A stretch of 64,000 bases of DNA from Chryseobacterium daeguense DSM 19388 (GCF_000430825.1 NZ_KE387263.1:62001-126000); one strand, 5' to 3'. Shown: positions 1-8,783, numbered from the stretch's first letter. Made by a program: numbers and translations. The notes: generated by a model from the letters alone, not told the origin.

Positions 1-401
1 ACCTGCAAAGGATGATATTGGATTATTTCTATTTTCCTCTCCCGCTTTTCTTCACTGATTTCGGTGGAAGAAATTGTATTATTTTCGGGCTGATTTATAT
101 TTGAATTAATAATTTCTATTTTCCGGACAGTTTTCTTTATATTTTTAATTGCGCCTGTTTTGTTTACTGCAATTGCATTTTTTTTATCAAAATTTTCATT
201 TGAACTAAAATAAAAAACAGCTCCAAAAGAAATTAACAGCAATACGACCGCAGCATATTTCATCCACTCAAAAGACTTTTTAGAGCTCAAAACAGGCTTA
301 TTATTAAGCTCAAGCTCCATTCTGTCCCACAGATCGGCGGAGGGCTTTATTTCAAGCTTATCATAATCAGATTTTAACTGATTCAGTATTTCTTTTTTCA
401 T
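1..401 (-). CDS. Putative membrane-anchored anti-sigma-like protein (partial, C-terminus outside window)
   Basis: An open frame runs from an ATG at 401 to the window edge, about 133 codons. It begins MKKEILNQLKSDYDK, has a cytoplasmic stretch with the motif ADLWDRMELEL, and then one hydrophobic segment (about residues 47-65) followed by a polar, Asn/Lys/Glu-rich region. Its start lies 34 bases inside the 3' end of the ECF sigma factor gene, so the two are translationally coupled. A short cytoplasmic N-terminus plus one membrane segment next to an ECF sigma gene is the usual layout of Bacteroidota anti-sigma factors. No zinc-binding HxxxCxxC motif is visible, so the role is inferred from position and topology. 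Confidence 0.7.
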   Translation of the reverse strand, partial: MKKEILNQLKSDYDKLEIKPSADLWDRMELELNNKPVLSSKKSFEWMKYAAVVLLLISFGAVFYFSSNENFDKKNAIAVNKTGAIKNIKKTVRKIEIINSNINQPENNTISSTEISEEKRERKIEIIQYHPLQ

Positions 402-918
402 TTTCTTTCGTTTTTAAATAGTCCGCGATCCATTTTTTAGCTTTACTGAGCTGGCTTTTACTCGTGCCTTCAGAAATGTTAAGAATTTCCGCAATTTCCT
501 GATGCTTTTTCTCTTCAAATACATACAGATTAAAAATCAACCTATAGCCAATCGGCATTTGAGAAAAAATTTCTTCGATATTAACCTCATCAAAATTCGC
601 ATTAAAATCATCATCTGAATAATCTGCAATTTCCACATCCACATACAGCAGGTTTTTATTCTTCCGGATAAAGTTTATCGCATCGTTCACCACTATTTTT
701 CTGAGCCAGAAAGGAAAGCTTTTCCACTCCCTGCATTCATCAATCTTTGTGAAACATTTCATGAATGAATTCATTAAAATATCTTCCGCATCCTGAAGAT
801 TGTTTGTATAAGAATTTGCAATCGCGAGCATTTTTGCCGAAAACATATCGTAAAGAGCCTTTTGCCCTTTCCGATCCTGCCTTTTTGCTAATTTAAAATA
901 CTCTTCTAAATGCCTCAT
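367..918 (-). CDS. ECF-type RNA polymerase sigma factor (sigma-70 family)
   Basis: A 183-residue protein with the two domains of ECF sigma factors. Region 2 spans about residues 20-88, with the core motif DAEDILMNSFMKCF at 43-56. Region 4 spans about 121-165, with an HQEIAEILNISEGTSKSQL helix-turn-helix. There is no region 1 or 3, and the length is typical of the family. It should direct RNA polymerase to a small regulon, with the overlapping downstream membrane protein as probable partner. The regulon and inducing signal cannot be read from the sequence. Confidence 0.95.
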   Translation of the reverse strand: MRHLEEYFKLAKRQDRKGQKALYDMFSAKMLAIANSYTNNLQDAEDILMNSFMKCFTKIDECREWKSFPFWLRKIVVNDAINFIRKNKNLLYVDVEIADYSDDDFNANFDEVNIEEIFSQMPIGYRLIFNLYVFEEKKHQEIAEILNISEGTSKSQLSKAKKWIADYLKTKENEKRNTESVKI

Positions 919-972
919 GTATCAGTTTCTATCTATAAGACGGAATAATTTTCAAATGGTTGCCTGGAAAAC

Positions 973-1006
973 AAAAAAATTGCACTTTTTTTTGAAAGTG
1001 CAATTT
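973..1006 (-). terminator. Rho-independent terminator after nupG
   Basis: Read on the minus strand, ATTGCACTTTC pairs with a matching arm and is followed by a run of T. It lies 27 bases past the nupG stop codon. Confidence 0.85.
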
Positions 1007-1032
1007 AATATTTTAAAAATCATTAAATAATA

Positions 1033-2415
1033 TTAATGTTTTACATCCGAAACTTCGTTAGGGTCATGCTTATGCTGAAACAGAATAGCAAAAAGTACAG
1101 CCAGAACCAAAGCATAGGCTGCAAAAGAAAGCCAGATATTCGGCCAGTCTTTTACCATTACAATGGATGAAAGCGTTCCGTCTGGATTTACCGCAGCATT
1201 GAAACTCTTTTTAAGAATTTTCAAAAATATAGGATTATCTGGCGTAGTTTCAAGATATGTAGATAAGGATGAAGCTGTTGTAAACTGATGCGTGAAGAAT
1301 TTATCAATTGCCCAACCTGCAATATAACTACCGAAAACCGCTCCGAAACCGTTCGTCATCATCATAAATAAGCCCTGAGCTGAAGAACGAATCTTCTTAT
1401 CTGTAGTAGTTTCCACAAAAAGAGACCCGGAAATATTGAAGAAATCGAATGCCATTCCGTAAACGATACAAGACAGGATAATAAGGCTTAATCCCCAACC
1501 ATCCGGAACTCCATAGGCAAAAAATCCGAACCTTAATACCCAGGCCAGCATGGATATCAACATTACTTTTTTAATCCCAAACTTCTTTAAAAAGAATGGA
1601 ATGGCCAAGATGAATAATGTCTCGGAAACCTGTGAGATAGACATGATTATTGTAGATCTCTGCACCACAAAAGAATCTGCGTATTTAGGAAAATGCTCAA
1701 ATTCGCTTAAGAAAACATCTCCGTATGCATTCGTAAGCTGTAAAGCCGCACCCAGCAACATTGAGAATAAGAAAAATAAGGCAGTCTTATAACTTTTAAA
1801 AAGTTTAAAAGCATTTAAGCCCAATTGCTCAGATAAAGGAGCCTGTTTATCAATTAATTTTTGCGGAGGGCATTTTGGCAGCGTCAAAGCATAAATACCC
1901 AAGAAAACAGCCATTGCTCCTGCAATATAAAACTGCCCTTCCGTGGCCTTGCTACCTGTAAGATTGGTAATCCACATGGCTACAATAAAACCTACCGTTC
2001 CCCAAACACGAATCGGAGGAAAATCTTTTATCACATCCAGATTGCTGTTTTTAAGAATGGTATAAGAAATAGAATTACACAGGGCAATAGTAGGCATGTA
2101 ACAGCACATGGCAATGAGCATTACATAAAAGAAGGAATTAGGATCTGCGGAATTCGGTAAAACAAAAAGTACGATTCCGTAAAGAATATGCAAAACCGCA
2201 AAAATCCTTTCAGCATTCACCCATCGGTCCGCAATAATTCCCGTAATGGTCGGCATAAAAATGGAAGCAATCCCCATTGTTCCAAAAACAGCACCAAACT
2301 GTGCACTGTCCCAGTGTTTTGTCCCGAACCAAAAATTAGCCATCGTAATCAGCCATGCTCCCCAGACGAAAAACTGGAGAAAACTGAGGATGGTAAGTCG
2401 TAATTTTAAATTCAT
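1033..2415 (-). CDS. nupG: Nucleoside:H+ symporter NupG (MFS)
   Basis: A 460-residue, 12-helix major facilitator of the nucleoside:H+ symporter family, importing nucleosides across the inner membrane. The N-terminus MNLKLRLTILSFLQFFVWG and internal blocks such as DFPPIRVWGT, IIMSISQVSETLFIL and YGMAFDFFNISGS match what I recall of E. coli NupG almost position for position. It is slightly longer than the E. coli protein (about 418 residues) because of an insertion before the last helix (about residues 375-420). It is 23 bases downstream of the BFN-domain gene and has its own terminator. A nucleoside supply would suit the uridine kinase encoded elsewhere in the window. Confidence 0.95.
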   Translation of the reverse strand: MNLKLRLTILSFLQFFVWGAWLITMANFWFGTKHWDSAQFGAVFGTMGIASIFMPTITGIIADRWVNAERIFAVLHILYGIVLFVLPNSADPNSFFYVMLIAMCCYMPTIALCNSISYTILKNSNLDVIKDFPPIRVWGTVGFIVAMWITNLTGSKATEGQFYIAGAMAVFLGIYALTLPKCPPQKLIDKQAPLSEQLGLNAFKLFKSYKTALFFLFSMLLGAALQLTNAYGDVFLSEFEHFPKYADSFVVQRSTIIMSISQVSETLFILAIPFFLKKFGIKKVMLISMLAWVLRFGFFAYGVPDGWGLSLIILSCIVYGMAFDFFNISGSLFVETTTDKKIRSSAQGLFMMMTNGFGAVFGSYIAGWAIDKFFTHQFTTASSLSTYLETTPDNPIFLKILKKSFNAAVNPDGTLSSIVMVKDWPNIWLSFAAYALVLAVLFAILFQHKHDPNEVSDVKH

Positions 2416-2438
2416 AGTTATTATTAAATATCTCTACT

Positions 2439-3038
2439 TTAATCAATTCTTTTTTTCCTTCTTTTGATTTCCTCCTGAATCTCCAGAGCAGTGTCGTAAT
2501 CTTCTTCTTTTACGGCTTCTTCAAGTAATTTCTGAAGCTCTTCCATAGAAACAGATTTCAGATTATCTTCTGCAGGAACAGATTCTGAAAACGGCTCTTC
2601 CTCTTTTGAAACATCTTCCAGCTCTAGTAAGATCCCTGCTTCATTCAGTACCTGCTGGGTAGTGAAAATAGGTGCATCAAATCTTACTGCCATAGCGACA
2701 GCATCTGAAGTTCTTGCATCAAGAATCAGCTCTTCGTCGTTACTTTTATTTTTAAAATTGATATTAGAAAAGAAAACGCCGTCTACAATCTGATAGATGA
2801 TCACAGAGACCAGCTCATAATTGGCAGAAACTATAAATTTTGTGAATAAATCGTGGGTAAGAGGACGGGGCGGATGAATATCTTTCTCAAGCCCCAGAGA
2901 AATGGATTGAGCCTCGAAGTTTCCTATAACAACAGGCAATTTAATATGTGTCTCTTCATGTTCCAATAATAATGCGTACGCTCCTGATTGTGTTTGGCTG
3001 TACGATATCCCTCGAATGATTAGCTGTTTATAATCCAT
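2439..3038 (-). CDS. BFN-domain (DUF151) protein with C-terminal UVR motif
   Basis: 199 residues. Residues 1-135 form a bifunctional-nuclease (DUF151) domain, with the conserved stretches LPVVIGNFEAQSI, RPLTHDLF and LDARTSDAVAMAVR. After an acidic linker, residues 165-195 form a helical hairpin of the UvrB/UvrC interaction type (EELQKLLEEAVKEEDYDTAL). Nuclease activity has been reported for plant homologues, but the bacterial role is not settled. A consensus -7 box lies just upstream at 3044-3051. The domain call is secure, the function is not. Confidence 0.9.
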   Translation of the reverse strand: MDYKQLIIRGISYSQTQSGAYALLLEHEETHIKLPVVIGNFEAQSISLGLEKDIHPPRPLTHDLFTKFIVSANYELVSVIIYQIVDGVFFSNINFKNKSNDEELILDARTSDAVAMAVRFDAPIFTTQQVLNEAGILLELEDVSKEEEPFSESVPAEDNLKSVSMEELQKLLEEAVKEEDYDTALEIQEEIKRRKKRID

Positions 3039-3043
3039 AGCTA

Positions 3044-3051
3044 CAAATATA
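3044..3051 (-). promoter_or_regulatory. Bacteroidota -7 promoter element for the BFN gene
   Basis: TATATTTG on the minus strand matches TAnnTTTG and ends 5 bases before the ATG at 3038, so any 5' leader would be very short or absent. Confidence 0.5.
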
Positions 3052-3090
3052 GATTAAATTTTTGTTGTGTTTTCACTTTTTTAGACAAAA

Positions 3091-3116
3091 ATAAAAGCCC
3101 GAAATGGGGCTTTTAT
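3091..3116 (-). terminator. Terminator hairpin downstream of etfBA
   Basis: ATAAAAGCCC pairs with GGGCTTTTAT around a 5-base loop. It lies about 120 bases past the etfA stop and is the nearest hairpin for that operon. Confidence 0.65.
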
Positions 3117-3130
3117 ATGTGAATTGTATG

Positions 3131-3237
3131 ATTTGTGAATTGTGAATATATTTCATAAGTGATTTTTGCTTTGCAAGTGAATTTTTAGATAAATTAATTA
3201 ACAAGCGAAGCGGATTAACCATTCACAATTTACTTTT
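3131..3237. repeat. Dispersed repeat copy, related to 14112-14188
   Basis: Contains GTGAATTGTGAAT at its left end and an inverted counterpart (ATTCACAATTT) at its right end. Between them are GCTTTGCAAGTGAA and ACAAGCGAAGCGGATTAA. The reverse complement lines up along its length with 14112-14188. It fills the space between etfA and the BFN gene and contains no convincing gene. Confidence 0.7.
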
Positions 3238-3238
3238 C

Positions 3239-4186
3239 TTATCCTTTAATTGCTTTGATTTTCTCTGTAAGCGCAGGAATAATCTGGAAAGCATCTCCTA
3301 CTACCCCATAATCTGCAGACTTGAAGAATGGAGATTCCGGGTCATTATTGATCACAACAATCGTTTTAGAAGAGTTTACCCCAGCCAGATGCTGAATAGC
3401 TCCGGAAATACCTACCGCGATGTAAAGGTTTGGTGAAATTGCTTTACCAGTCTGCCCTACGTGCTCTGTGTGAGGTCTCCATCCTATATCCGAAACCGGC
3501 TTAGAACAAGCTGTTGCAGCGCCTAATACGTTTGCCAGCTCTTCGATCATACCCCAGTTTTCAGGACCTTTCATCCCTCTTCCTGCAGAAACTACAATCT
3601 CAGCCTCTTTTAAATCTAATTTTCCTGAGCTTTGCTCATGAGAAATCACCTTAGTATCTTCATTGGCCACAGATAGATTTTTCACTTCTTCTGAACCTGA
3701 AACCGTATTTTCTTTAACACCGAAAGCATTTTGAGAAACTGTGATGATCACGCCGTTTCCTTCTGCTTTTGCAAGCATAAAACCTTTTCCGGAGAACGCT
3801 TTTCTTTTGATCTGAATCGGAGAAAGGCTTTCCGGTGCCGCCAATACATTGGTGATTAATGAATAGTTTTTCATTACTGCCAACATGGGAGCAATGGATG
3901 AAGCGTCTGTAGTGTGAGGGAAAACGATGATGTTTCCGTCTGCCACTTCATTTACAGCCTGAGCGAATGCCTTAGCCGAGAAATTTTTAAGACCTTCATC
4001 TTTAATATTGATTACATTGGATGCTCCATATTTATATAATAAATCTGAAGAATCTGTAGGGTTTACCGCAATTGCAGTTACTGTTTCACCAGCCTGATCT
4101 GCCACAGCTTTAGCATAAGAAACTGCTTCAAAAGCCGCTTTTTTGTAAACTCCGTTTATATTTTCTGCGTATACGAATACTGCCAT
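3239..4186 (-). CDS. etfA: Electron transfer flavoprotein subunit alpha
   Basis: 315 residues, the usual EtfA length. The N-terminal alpha/beta domain is followed by the C-terminal FAD-binding domain, with the conserved segments GRGMKGPENWGMIEELA, SDIGWRPHTEHVGQTGK and YIAVGISGAIQHLAG. EtfA binds FAD and pairs with EtfB to carry electrons from acyl-CoA and other dehydrogenases to the quinone pool through ETF:quinone oxidoreductase. The gene follows etfB with a 100-base gap, and the two are probably co-transcribed. Confidence 0.97.
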   Translation of the reverse strand: MAVFVYAENINGVYKKAAFEAVSYAKAVADQAGETVTAIAVNPTDSSDLLYKYGASNVINIKDEGLKNFSAKAFAQAVNEVADGNIIVFPHTTDASSIAPMLAVMKNYSLITNVLAAPESLSPIQIKRKAFSGKGFMLAKAEGNGVIITVSQNAFGVKENTVSGSEEVKNLSVANEDTKVISHEQSSGKLDLKEAEIVVSAGRGMKGPENWGMIEELANVLGAATACSKPVSDIGWRPHTEHVGQTGKAISPNLYIAVGISGAIQHLAGVNSSKTIVVINNDPESPFFKSADYGVVGDAFQIIPALTEKIKAIKG

Positions 4187-4286
4187 TTGTTTTAAATTTA
4201 AAAATTAAAAGATTTAATGATTAAAAGATTAAAGTGGATTTAGATGTCGGATTAAACTTCCGTTTTCTGACCTCCAACTCCAGCTT

Positions 4287-5033
4287 TTAAATTACTTTTG
4301 CTTCTTCGTGAAGTAATCTTACCAATTCATCCAGATTATCAGGAGAAACTAGCTTAACAGCTGCTCTTGGAGGTACACTGTCGTAAGAAACTCCCTGAAC
4401 TTTCACTTCAGAAGATGAAGGTTCTACTACCTGCAAAGGTTTTGTTCTTGCAGACATAATCCCTCTCATATTTGGAATAATAAGATCTTTTTCGTCCACC
4501 AACCCTTTCTGACCAGCGATTACAGCAGGTAATTTTACAGAAATGGTTTCTTTACCACCTTCAATTTCTCTTACCGCAGTAGCCTCGCTTCCATTCACGT
4601 CAAGACCTACGGATGCGTTTACGAAAGGCTGGTTCAGCAGCTGAGCCACCATTCCCGGAACAGATCCTCCATTATAATCGATAGATTCTTTACCACAAAG
4701 TATTAAATCATATCCTCCGTTTTGAGCCACAGCAGCAATTTCTTTTGCTGTAGAATAGCTGTCTTTCGGGTCAAGATTTACTCTTACCGCGTCATTTGCT
4801 CCTATTGCCAATGCTTTTCTGATCACAGGCTCTGTTACAGCATCACCTACATTGATTACCGTTACAGTAGCACCCTGAGATTCCTGAAGTTTAATCGCTT
4901 TTGTTAACGCAAATTCATCTAACGGGTTGATTACCCACTGAATTCCGTTTTTGTCGAAAGCAGATTTATCTGCCGTAAAGTTAATTTTGGAAGTAGTATC
5001 CGGAACACTACTGATACAAACTAATATTTTCAT
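4287..5033 (-). CDS. etfB: Electron transfer flavoprotein subunit beta
   Basis: 248 residues. It has the EtfB start MKILVCISSVPDT, the AMP/adenine-binding stretch and the loop LILCGKESIDYNGGSVPGM. The conserved recognition-loop region around LPAVIAGQKGLVDEKDL is also present, although the canonical leucine signature is not exact. It forms the heterodimer with EtfA encoded immediately downstream. The upstream region (5034-5225) holds an 18-base palindrome but no clear TAnnTTTG box. Confidence 0.97.
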   Translation of the reverse strand: MKILVCISSVPDTTSKINFTADKSAFDKNGIQWVINPLDEFALTKAIKLQESQGATVTVINVGDAVTEPVIRKALAIGANDAVRVNLDPKDSYSTAKEIAAVAQNGGYDLILCGKESIDYNGGSVPGMVAQLLNQPFVNASVGLDVNGSEATAVREIEGGKETISVKLPAVIAGQKGLVDEKDLIIPNMRGIMSARTKPLQVVEPSSSEVKVQGVSYDSVPPRAAVKLVSPDNLDELVRLLHEEAKVI

Positions 5034-5173
5034 ATGTTGTTCTTATTGTTTTAATGGTCATACGCAACCTTTCGGTTACATGTGTACTATTTATTATTCG
5101 TTTTGTATAAAATTAGGGTTATTTTATACGGAGATTTTGTTTAATTAATTTTTGCTAATATAATTAAAAAATA

Positions 5174-5191
5174 TATTATGCATGCATAATA
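5174..5191. promoter_or_regulatory. 18-bp perfect palindrome upstream of etfB
   Basis: TATTATGCA followed directly by its reverse complement TGCATAATA. It sits 141 bases upstream of the etfB ATG, just beyond the 3' end of the SDR gene, in AT-rich DNA. Size and symmetry fit a dimeric repressor site, but no regulator is encoded nearby. Confidence 0.35.
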
Positions 5192-5225
5192 CTTATTAAT
5201 TTACTATTCAGCGCATTAGATGTGT

Positions 5226-5933
5226 TTATTTGCCTGGTTGTGATGCCCTAAACTCAATCTTGCTTGGTAAAACACGGGGATTCATTTTTAAAATATCCAA
5301 AACGAGATTCCCCATATCCTCCGGCTGAATCTTCCATGCGTCTTTTTCCGAAGGTATATTTCCGTTGAAGTTTGTCGCTACCGAACCCGGCATGATCACA
5401 GTGGACTTAATATTATATTTTCTCAGGTCAATCATAGCGGCCTGAGTGAAGACTACTACCCCGAATTTTGATGCATTGTATCCTGTCCCGTTTTCAAAGA
5501 AATTGGCTCCTGCAAGGCTTGAAATGGTGATATAATACCCTTCCGTCTTTTTTAATTCTTCTACTGAGGCTTTTAAAGTATAGAAAACGCCGGTTAAATT
5601 AGTTTCAATCATATCATTCCACTCTTCGGCTGAAAGCTGATCTACAGGTTTGAAAATCCCCAGACCTGCATTAGCAATTACAAAATCCAGCCTCCCGAAT
5701 TTCTGGATGATGTACTTTACGGCTTCTTCTTCGCTTTCCAGGCTTCTTACATCAGAAACAATTCCCAGTACATTTTGAGAATACTGCTTTAATTCCTGTT
5801 CAGCTTTTTCCACATCATCTCTTTTTCTTCCCGAAAATGCTACCGAAATATTATTTTGAAGTAAAATTTTCGCAATTCCGAATCCTATTCCTTTTGTTCC
5901 TCCTGTAATATAGGCAACTTTATTATCAATCAT
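5226..5933 (-). CDS. Short-chain dehydrogenase/reductase (SDR family)
   Basis: 235 residues with the classical SDR pattern. The nucleotide-binding motif TGGTKGIG is at 10-17, NAG at 88-90, the catalytic Ser in TISSLAG near 138, and Tyr152/Lys156 in YNASK. A basic residue after the second beta strand (SGRKR, 34-38) suggests NADPH preference. The substrate cannot be assigned. FabG-like and general ketoreductase roles are both possible, and there is no fatty-acid gene context. Confidence 0.92.
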   Translation of the reverse strand: MIDNKVAYITGGTKGIGFGIAKILLQNNISVAFSGRKRDDVEKAEQELKQYSQNVLGIVSDVRSLESEEEAVKYIIQKFGRLDFVIANAGLGIFKPVDQLSAEEWNDMIETNLTGVFYTLKASVEELKKTEGYYITISSLAGANFFENGTGYNASKFGVVVFTQAAMIDLRKYNIKSTVIMPGSVATNFNGNIPSEKDAWKIQPEDMGNLVLDILKMNPRVLPSKIEFRASQPGK

Positions 5934-6016
5934 AGCTTTAGAATTAAAGCTTTAAAGATAACAAAAAGCCCTGTTATATTTTTTATTTATAAGCTAAGAT
6001 TTATCATTCCGGACAA

Positions 6017-6055
6017 TAAAAAAAGCGTTCCCAAAAAAGAGAACGCTAAAAAAAT
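6017..6055. terminator. Hairpin with A/T tails (orphan terminator)
   Basis: AGCGTTC (6024-6030) pairs with GAACGCT (6041-6047), flanked by A- and T-runs that would work on either strand. No gene end is adjacent. Confidence 0.6.
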
Positions 6056-6284
6056 TTAAATTTAACTTGCTGATGATATTGAATATTAAAAAATAATTCA
6101 ACAAACTGGGATAACAAATTTCTTACTAAATCTAATTAAATCAAAAATTAATTGATGAAAAAACATTTTAAACCTTAAAATATGCTTATAATTAAACTTT
6201 TAACAATAATTTTTAACCTATATCGCAAATTTTATTTATGTTTTACATAGCCTGATTTTCAATTAATCATTTAATAAGAAATAA

Positions 6285-6305
6285 GCACTCCCAAATGGGA
6301 GCGCC
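6285..6305 (-). terminator. Terminator after the 6339-7148 gene
   Basis: GCACTCCC pairs with GGGAGCGC with one mismatch, about 35 bases past the stop codon of the T9SS cargo gene. Confidence 0.6.
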
Positions 6306-6338
6306 TAAAAAATATTAATCCAGTATATTTTTATTTTA

Positions 6339-7148
6339 TTATTTCTTTATAAACTTAGTGGAAGTCTTGCCTTCTTTTGTATTTACATTCAAAATATAAT
6401 TACCCGGCTTAAGATTTCTTACGTTTACATTTTTCCCCTGCTGATTGTCTAGTTTTCTTCCGGAAAGATCATAAATTTCTGTACTAATGACATCTGATTT
6501 TGATTTCACCGTCAAGGATTCTGTAGCAGGATTAGGATAAATACCAACCTGTTCTTTTGTAAGCGTTTCAGCAGTTCCTAATACAGTAGGAGCCATTACT
6601 TTTACGTCATCTAAGAGTACAATTACGGCTGTACTGTTAAAATGCCTAAAATAAAGTTTAATGTTTTGTCCCTGATAAGCAGTAAGGCTAATTGTTTTAG
6701 CTAGTGCAGTATCATCTGTAGCAGTTGTTTCTTCAAGTATCGGAGTTTCAGTTCCTGTGAAAGTACTTGTTGAGGGAAGTGCATATACTGCATAGTGAGC
6801 GTTACCAGGAGACATACTTCCTCCTGTAAATGTTCCTATTTTAAATGATAAAACGGATGCCCCGCCTGATGGCAAGCTGATAGCAGGAGAAATAAGCAAG
6901 TCCGCAGGATTTGAGGAATCTAAAAAAGATACAGCCACCTGACCCGAAAATCCCATAGATAGAGTAAGATCATTTGCATTAGTCATGCTAGTATACCATT
7001 TCTGATCTGTATCAGGAGATGACCATCCAGCTGGCAGGCTTTGATCATCTGCTGCTATAGTAAATGTTTCGTTTAAAAGTGTAGTCTGAGCATTCATGTT
7101 AACAGCTGCAGCTGCTAATGCTCCCAAAAGTAAAAATGATTTCATCAT
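6339..7148 (-). CDS. T9SS type A sorting-domain secreted protein with adhesin-like (choice-of-anchor J) domain
   Basis: 269 residues. A signal peptide (MMKSFLLLGALAAAAVNMNAQ) is followed by a domain with ETFTIAADDQSLPAGW, typical of the cleaved-adhesin or choice-of-anchor J beta-sandwich (about 25-190). The last 75 residues are a T9SS type A tail with YPNPATESLTVKSKSDVI, IYDLSGRKL and a terminal KFIKK. The protein should cross the inner membrane by Sec and the outer membrane by T9SS, ending on the surface or outside the cell. Binding target unknown. A related tail is encoded in the neighbouring T9SS gene at 7851-8783. Confidence 0.88.
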   Translation of the reverse strand: MMKSFLLLGALAAAAVNMNAQTTLLNETFTIAADDQSLPAGWSSPDTDQKWYTSMTNANDLTLSMGFSGQVAVSFLDSSNPADLLISPAISLPSGGASVLSFKIGTFTGGSMSPGNAHYAVYALPSTSTFTGTETPILEETTATDDTALAKTISLTAYQGQNIKLYFRHFNSTAVIVLLDDVKVMAPTVLGTAETLTKEQVGIYPNPATESLTVKSKSDVISTEIYDLSGRKLDNQQGKNVNVRNLKPGNYILNVNTKEGKTSTKFIKK

Positions 7149-7388
7149 AATGTATTGATTAAAAGATTAAGTAAATTAATAATTCATAAAAAACAGAAAA
7201 TAAAAGTCTTTGACTTTAATAAATTCCTACTTCTATTATTTAATTCGCAATGCAAATTTATTTTAGGACAATGTAAAAACAAATTTTTAATTCAAAAAAA
7301 AGTGACATTATTGTAAATCCGTTATTATACAAAAAATATGTAGTTTTTTTTTAACCTTTCCTTTTTCTTTTAATTGAAAAAATAAATA

Positions 7389-7417
7389 AAAAGCGCTCTA
7401 TTTTTTGGAGCGCTTTT
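7389..7417 (-). terminator. Terminator retained behind the T9SS pseudogene
   Basis: AAAAGCGCTC pairs exactly with GAGCGCTTTT and sits directly after the remnant of the T9SS tail. Confidence 0.75.
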
Positions 7418-7433
7418 CATAGGATTGTCTATT

Positions 7434-7598
7434 TTTTAATGATTTTCCAAAGGTTTTACCTTGCTTAGTATTTATATTCAGAATATAGTTTCCGGACTGC
7501 AAGCTTCTAATATTTACTGTATTACCTTTTTGCTGGCTTCCTACCTTTCTTCCATTATATCATAAATTTCGATACTTATTATTTCAGATGCCGTTTTT
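7434..7598 (-). pseudogene. Remnant of a T9SS type A sorting domain
   Basis: Minus-strand translation gives TASEIISIEIYD in one frame, then YNGRKVGSQQKGNTVNIR, SLQSGNYILNINTKQGKT and FGKSLKN in another. This is the usual tail (IYDLSGRK..., LKPGNYILNVNTKEGKT, KFIKK stop) with one frameshift near 7560 and a second single-base loss at the very end. Restoring one T near 7437 recreates GKFIKK followed by a stop. The upstream body of the protein is missing. The adjacent terminator confirms that a full gene once ended here. Confidence 0.85.
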
Positions 7599-7806
7599 TA
7601 ATTCAAGAAAAAGGAGAATTTTTTTGAATCTTCAGTTTTCACAAAATAGTGTAGGCTTATTTTAACCCTTTCATTTTATTTTATTTTAATTAAAAAATAA
7701 ACAGAGCAGTCTGTATCCTAATTGTTTACAATTCCATATCTTTTAAAAGAACTTTTATTTAATCAGATTTATGGAATTAAATACTTTGGAAAATAGTATA
7801 TAAAAA

Positions 7807-7828
7807 AAACGCCCCGGTTGGAGCGTTT
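7807..7828 (-). terminator. Terminator after the 7851-8783 gene
   Basis: AAACGCCCC pairs with GGAGCGTTT with one mismatch, 23 bases past the stop codon, with T-rich sequence following on the minus strand. Confidence 0.65.
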
Positions 7829-7850
7829 AAATTATTGTAAAATGATATAT

Positions 7851-8783
7851 TTATTTCTTAATGAATTTTTCCGAATAATTTCTTCCTTCAGTCAATACAT
7901 TTAATAAATAAGAACCGACAGGAAGATCACGTACGTCTACTTTATCTCCTTTCAGCTCAGCATTCATTTTTCTTCCTGAGATATCAAATACTTCAATACC
8001 TTTGATTTTAGAAGAAGATTTAATGTTGATAACTTCTGTTGTAGGGTTTGGATAGATCGTGATTTCTTTATTTGTTAATTCTACATTTTCTTGAACAGCT
8101 AATACAGTCTCATTGTTTATCGCTATTCTGTCAATATATGCACTTCCTGAGAAATTATCATGAACAAAACGTAATTCAGTGAATGGATAATTTTGGAAGA
8201 AATTCCCTGTGTATATCTGGGTTCCATTTAGATAATAAGTTAATCCCGTTGCTGAACCTACGATTTTAACTCTGTACCACGTATTTGGACTCCAAGTCCC
8301 GGTAGTAGTGGCAAAATTAGATGTAGCTCCTGTAGTTTGTGCAGCTAAAATAGTACCCGTTTCTGTAAATCTAAGACGTATCACATACACCCCTCCGGTA
8401 GGACCTGTTCCTACAGTTTGGAATTCATAAAGGGAAGAATTGGCAGTCTGCTCCGTGATTTTAATATCAAAAGATAAAGTAAAATTATTATACGGAATTG
8501 AAGAGCCTATTTGCTTAAACGCTCCTACAATTGGATTAGCCTGGCCTGGAAAAGCTGTCTCCCTCGTTATTTTAAGAGATCGTGTTCCACCCACTGCCTG
8601 TTCTGTAGACACCACTTGGTTTGCAATATTAGGCTGGCCTGTCGCAGTTCCTGTTGTTGTCCATCCTTGCTGCCCGTCAATATTCGCAGCTGTATATCCC
8701 TCGCTTGTCTCAAAAGAAATTAGCTGTTGAGAAAAGGCTAATTGAGACAATCCCAATAAAATAGAAAATAAAACTTTTTTCAT
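7851..8783 (-). CDS. T9SS type A sorting-domain secreted protein with LamG-like beta-sandwich
   Basis: 310 residues. A signal peptide (residues 1-18, ending in AFSQ) is followed by a region (about 20-220) with ISFETSEGYTAANIDGQQGW and NTWYRVKIVGSATGLTYYLNG, resembling concanavalin/LamG-type sandwiches. The tail from about 235 has YPNPTTEVINIKSSSKIKG, FDISGRKM and a terminal KFIKK, the T9SS type A signal. Predicted to be exported to the surface or medium. Ligand unknown. Confidence 0.87.
   Translation of the reverse strand: MKKVLFSILLGLSQLAFSQQLISFETSEGYTAANIDGQQGWTTTGTATGQPNIANQVVSTEQAVGGTRSLKITRETAFPGQANPIVGAFKQIGSSIPYNNFTLSFDIKITEQTANSSLYEFQTVGTGPTGGVYVIRLRFTETGTILAAQTTGATSNFATTTGTWSPNTWYRVKIVGSATGLTYYLNGTQIYTGNFFQNYPFTELRFVHDNFSGSAYIDRIAINNETVLAVQENVELTNKEITIYPNPTTEVINIKSSSKIKGIEVFDISGRKMNAELKGDKVDVRDLPVGSYLLNVLTEGRNYSEKFIKK

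Larger units (their letters stand above)
5934..6338. other. Intergenic stretch with two hairpins and no gene
   Basis: Between the SDR gene and the first T9SS cargo gene. It contains two terminator-type hairpins (6017-6055 and 6285-6305) separated by about 230 bases of AT-rich DNA in which no coding frame or known RNA was recognised. The extra hairpin may mark a gene that has been lost. Confidence 0.5.
7149..7850. other. 700-base region holding a decayed T9SS cargo gene
   Basis: Holds a recognisable but frame-shifted T9SS tail (7434-7598) and its terminator (7389-7417). The remaining AT-rich DNA (about 7600-7800) shows no recognisable frame, so most of the ancestral gene seems deleted or decayed beyond recognition. 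Confidence 0.6.
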
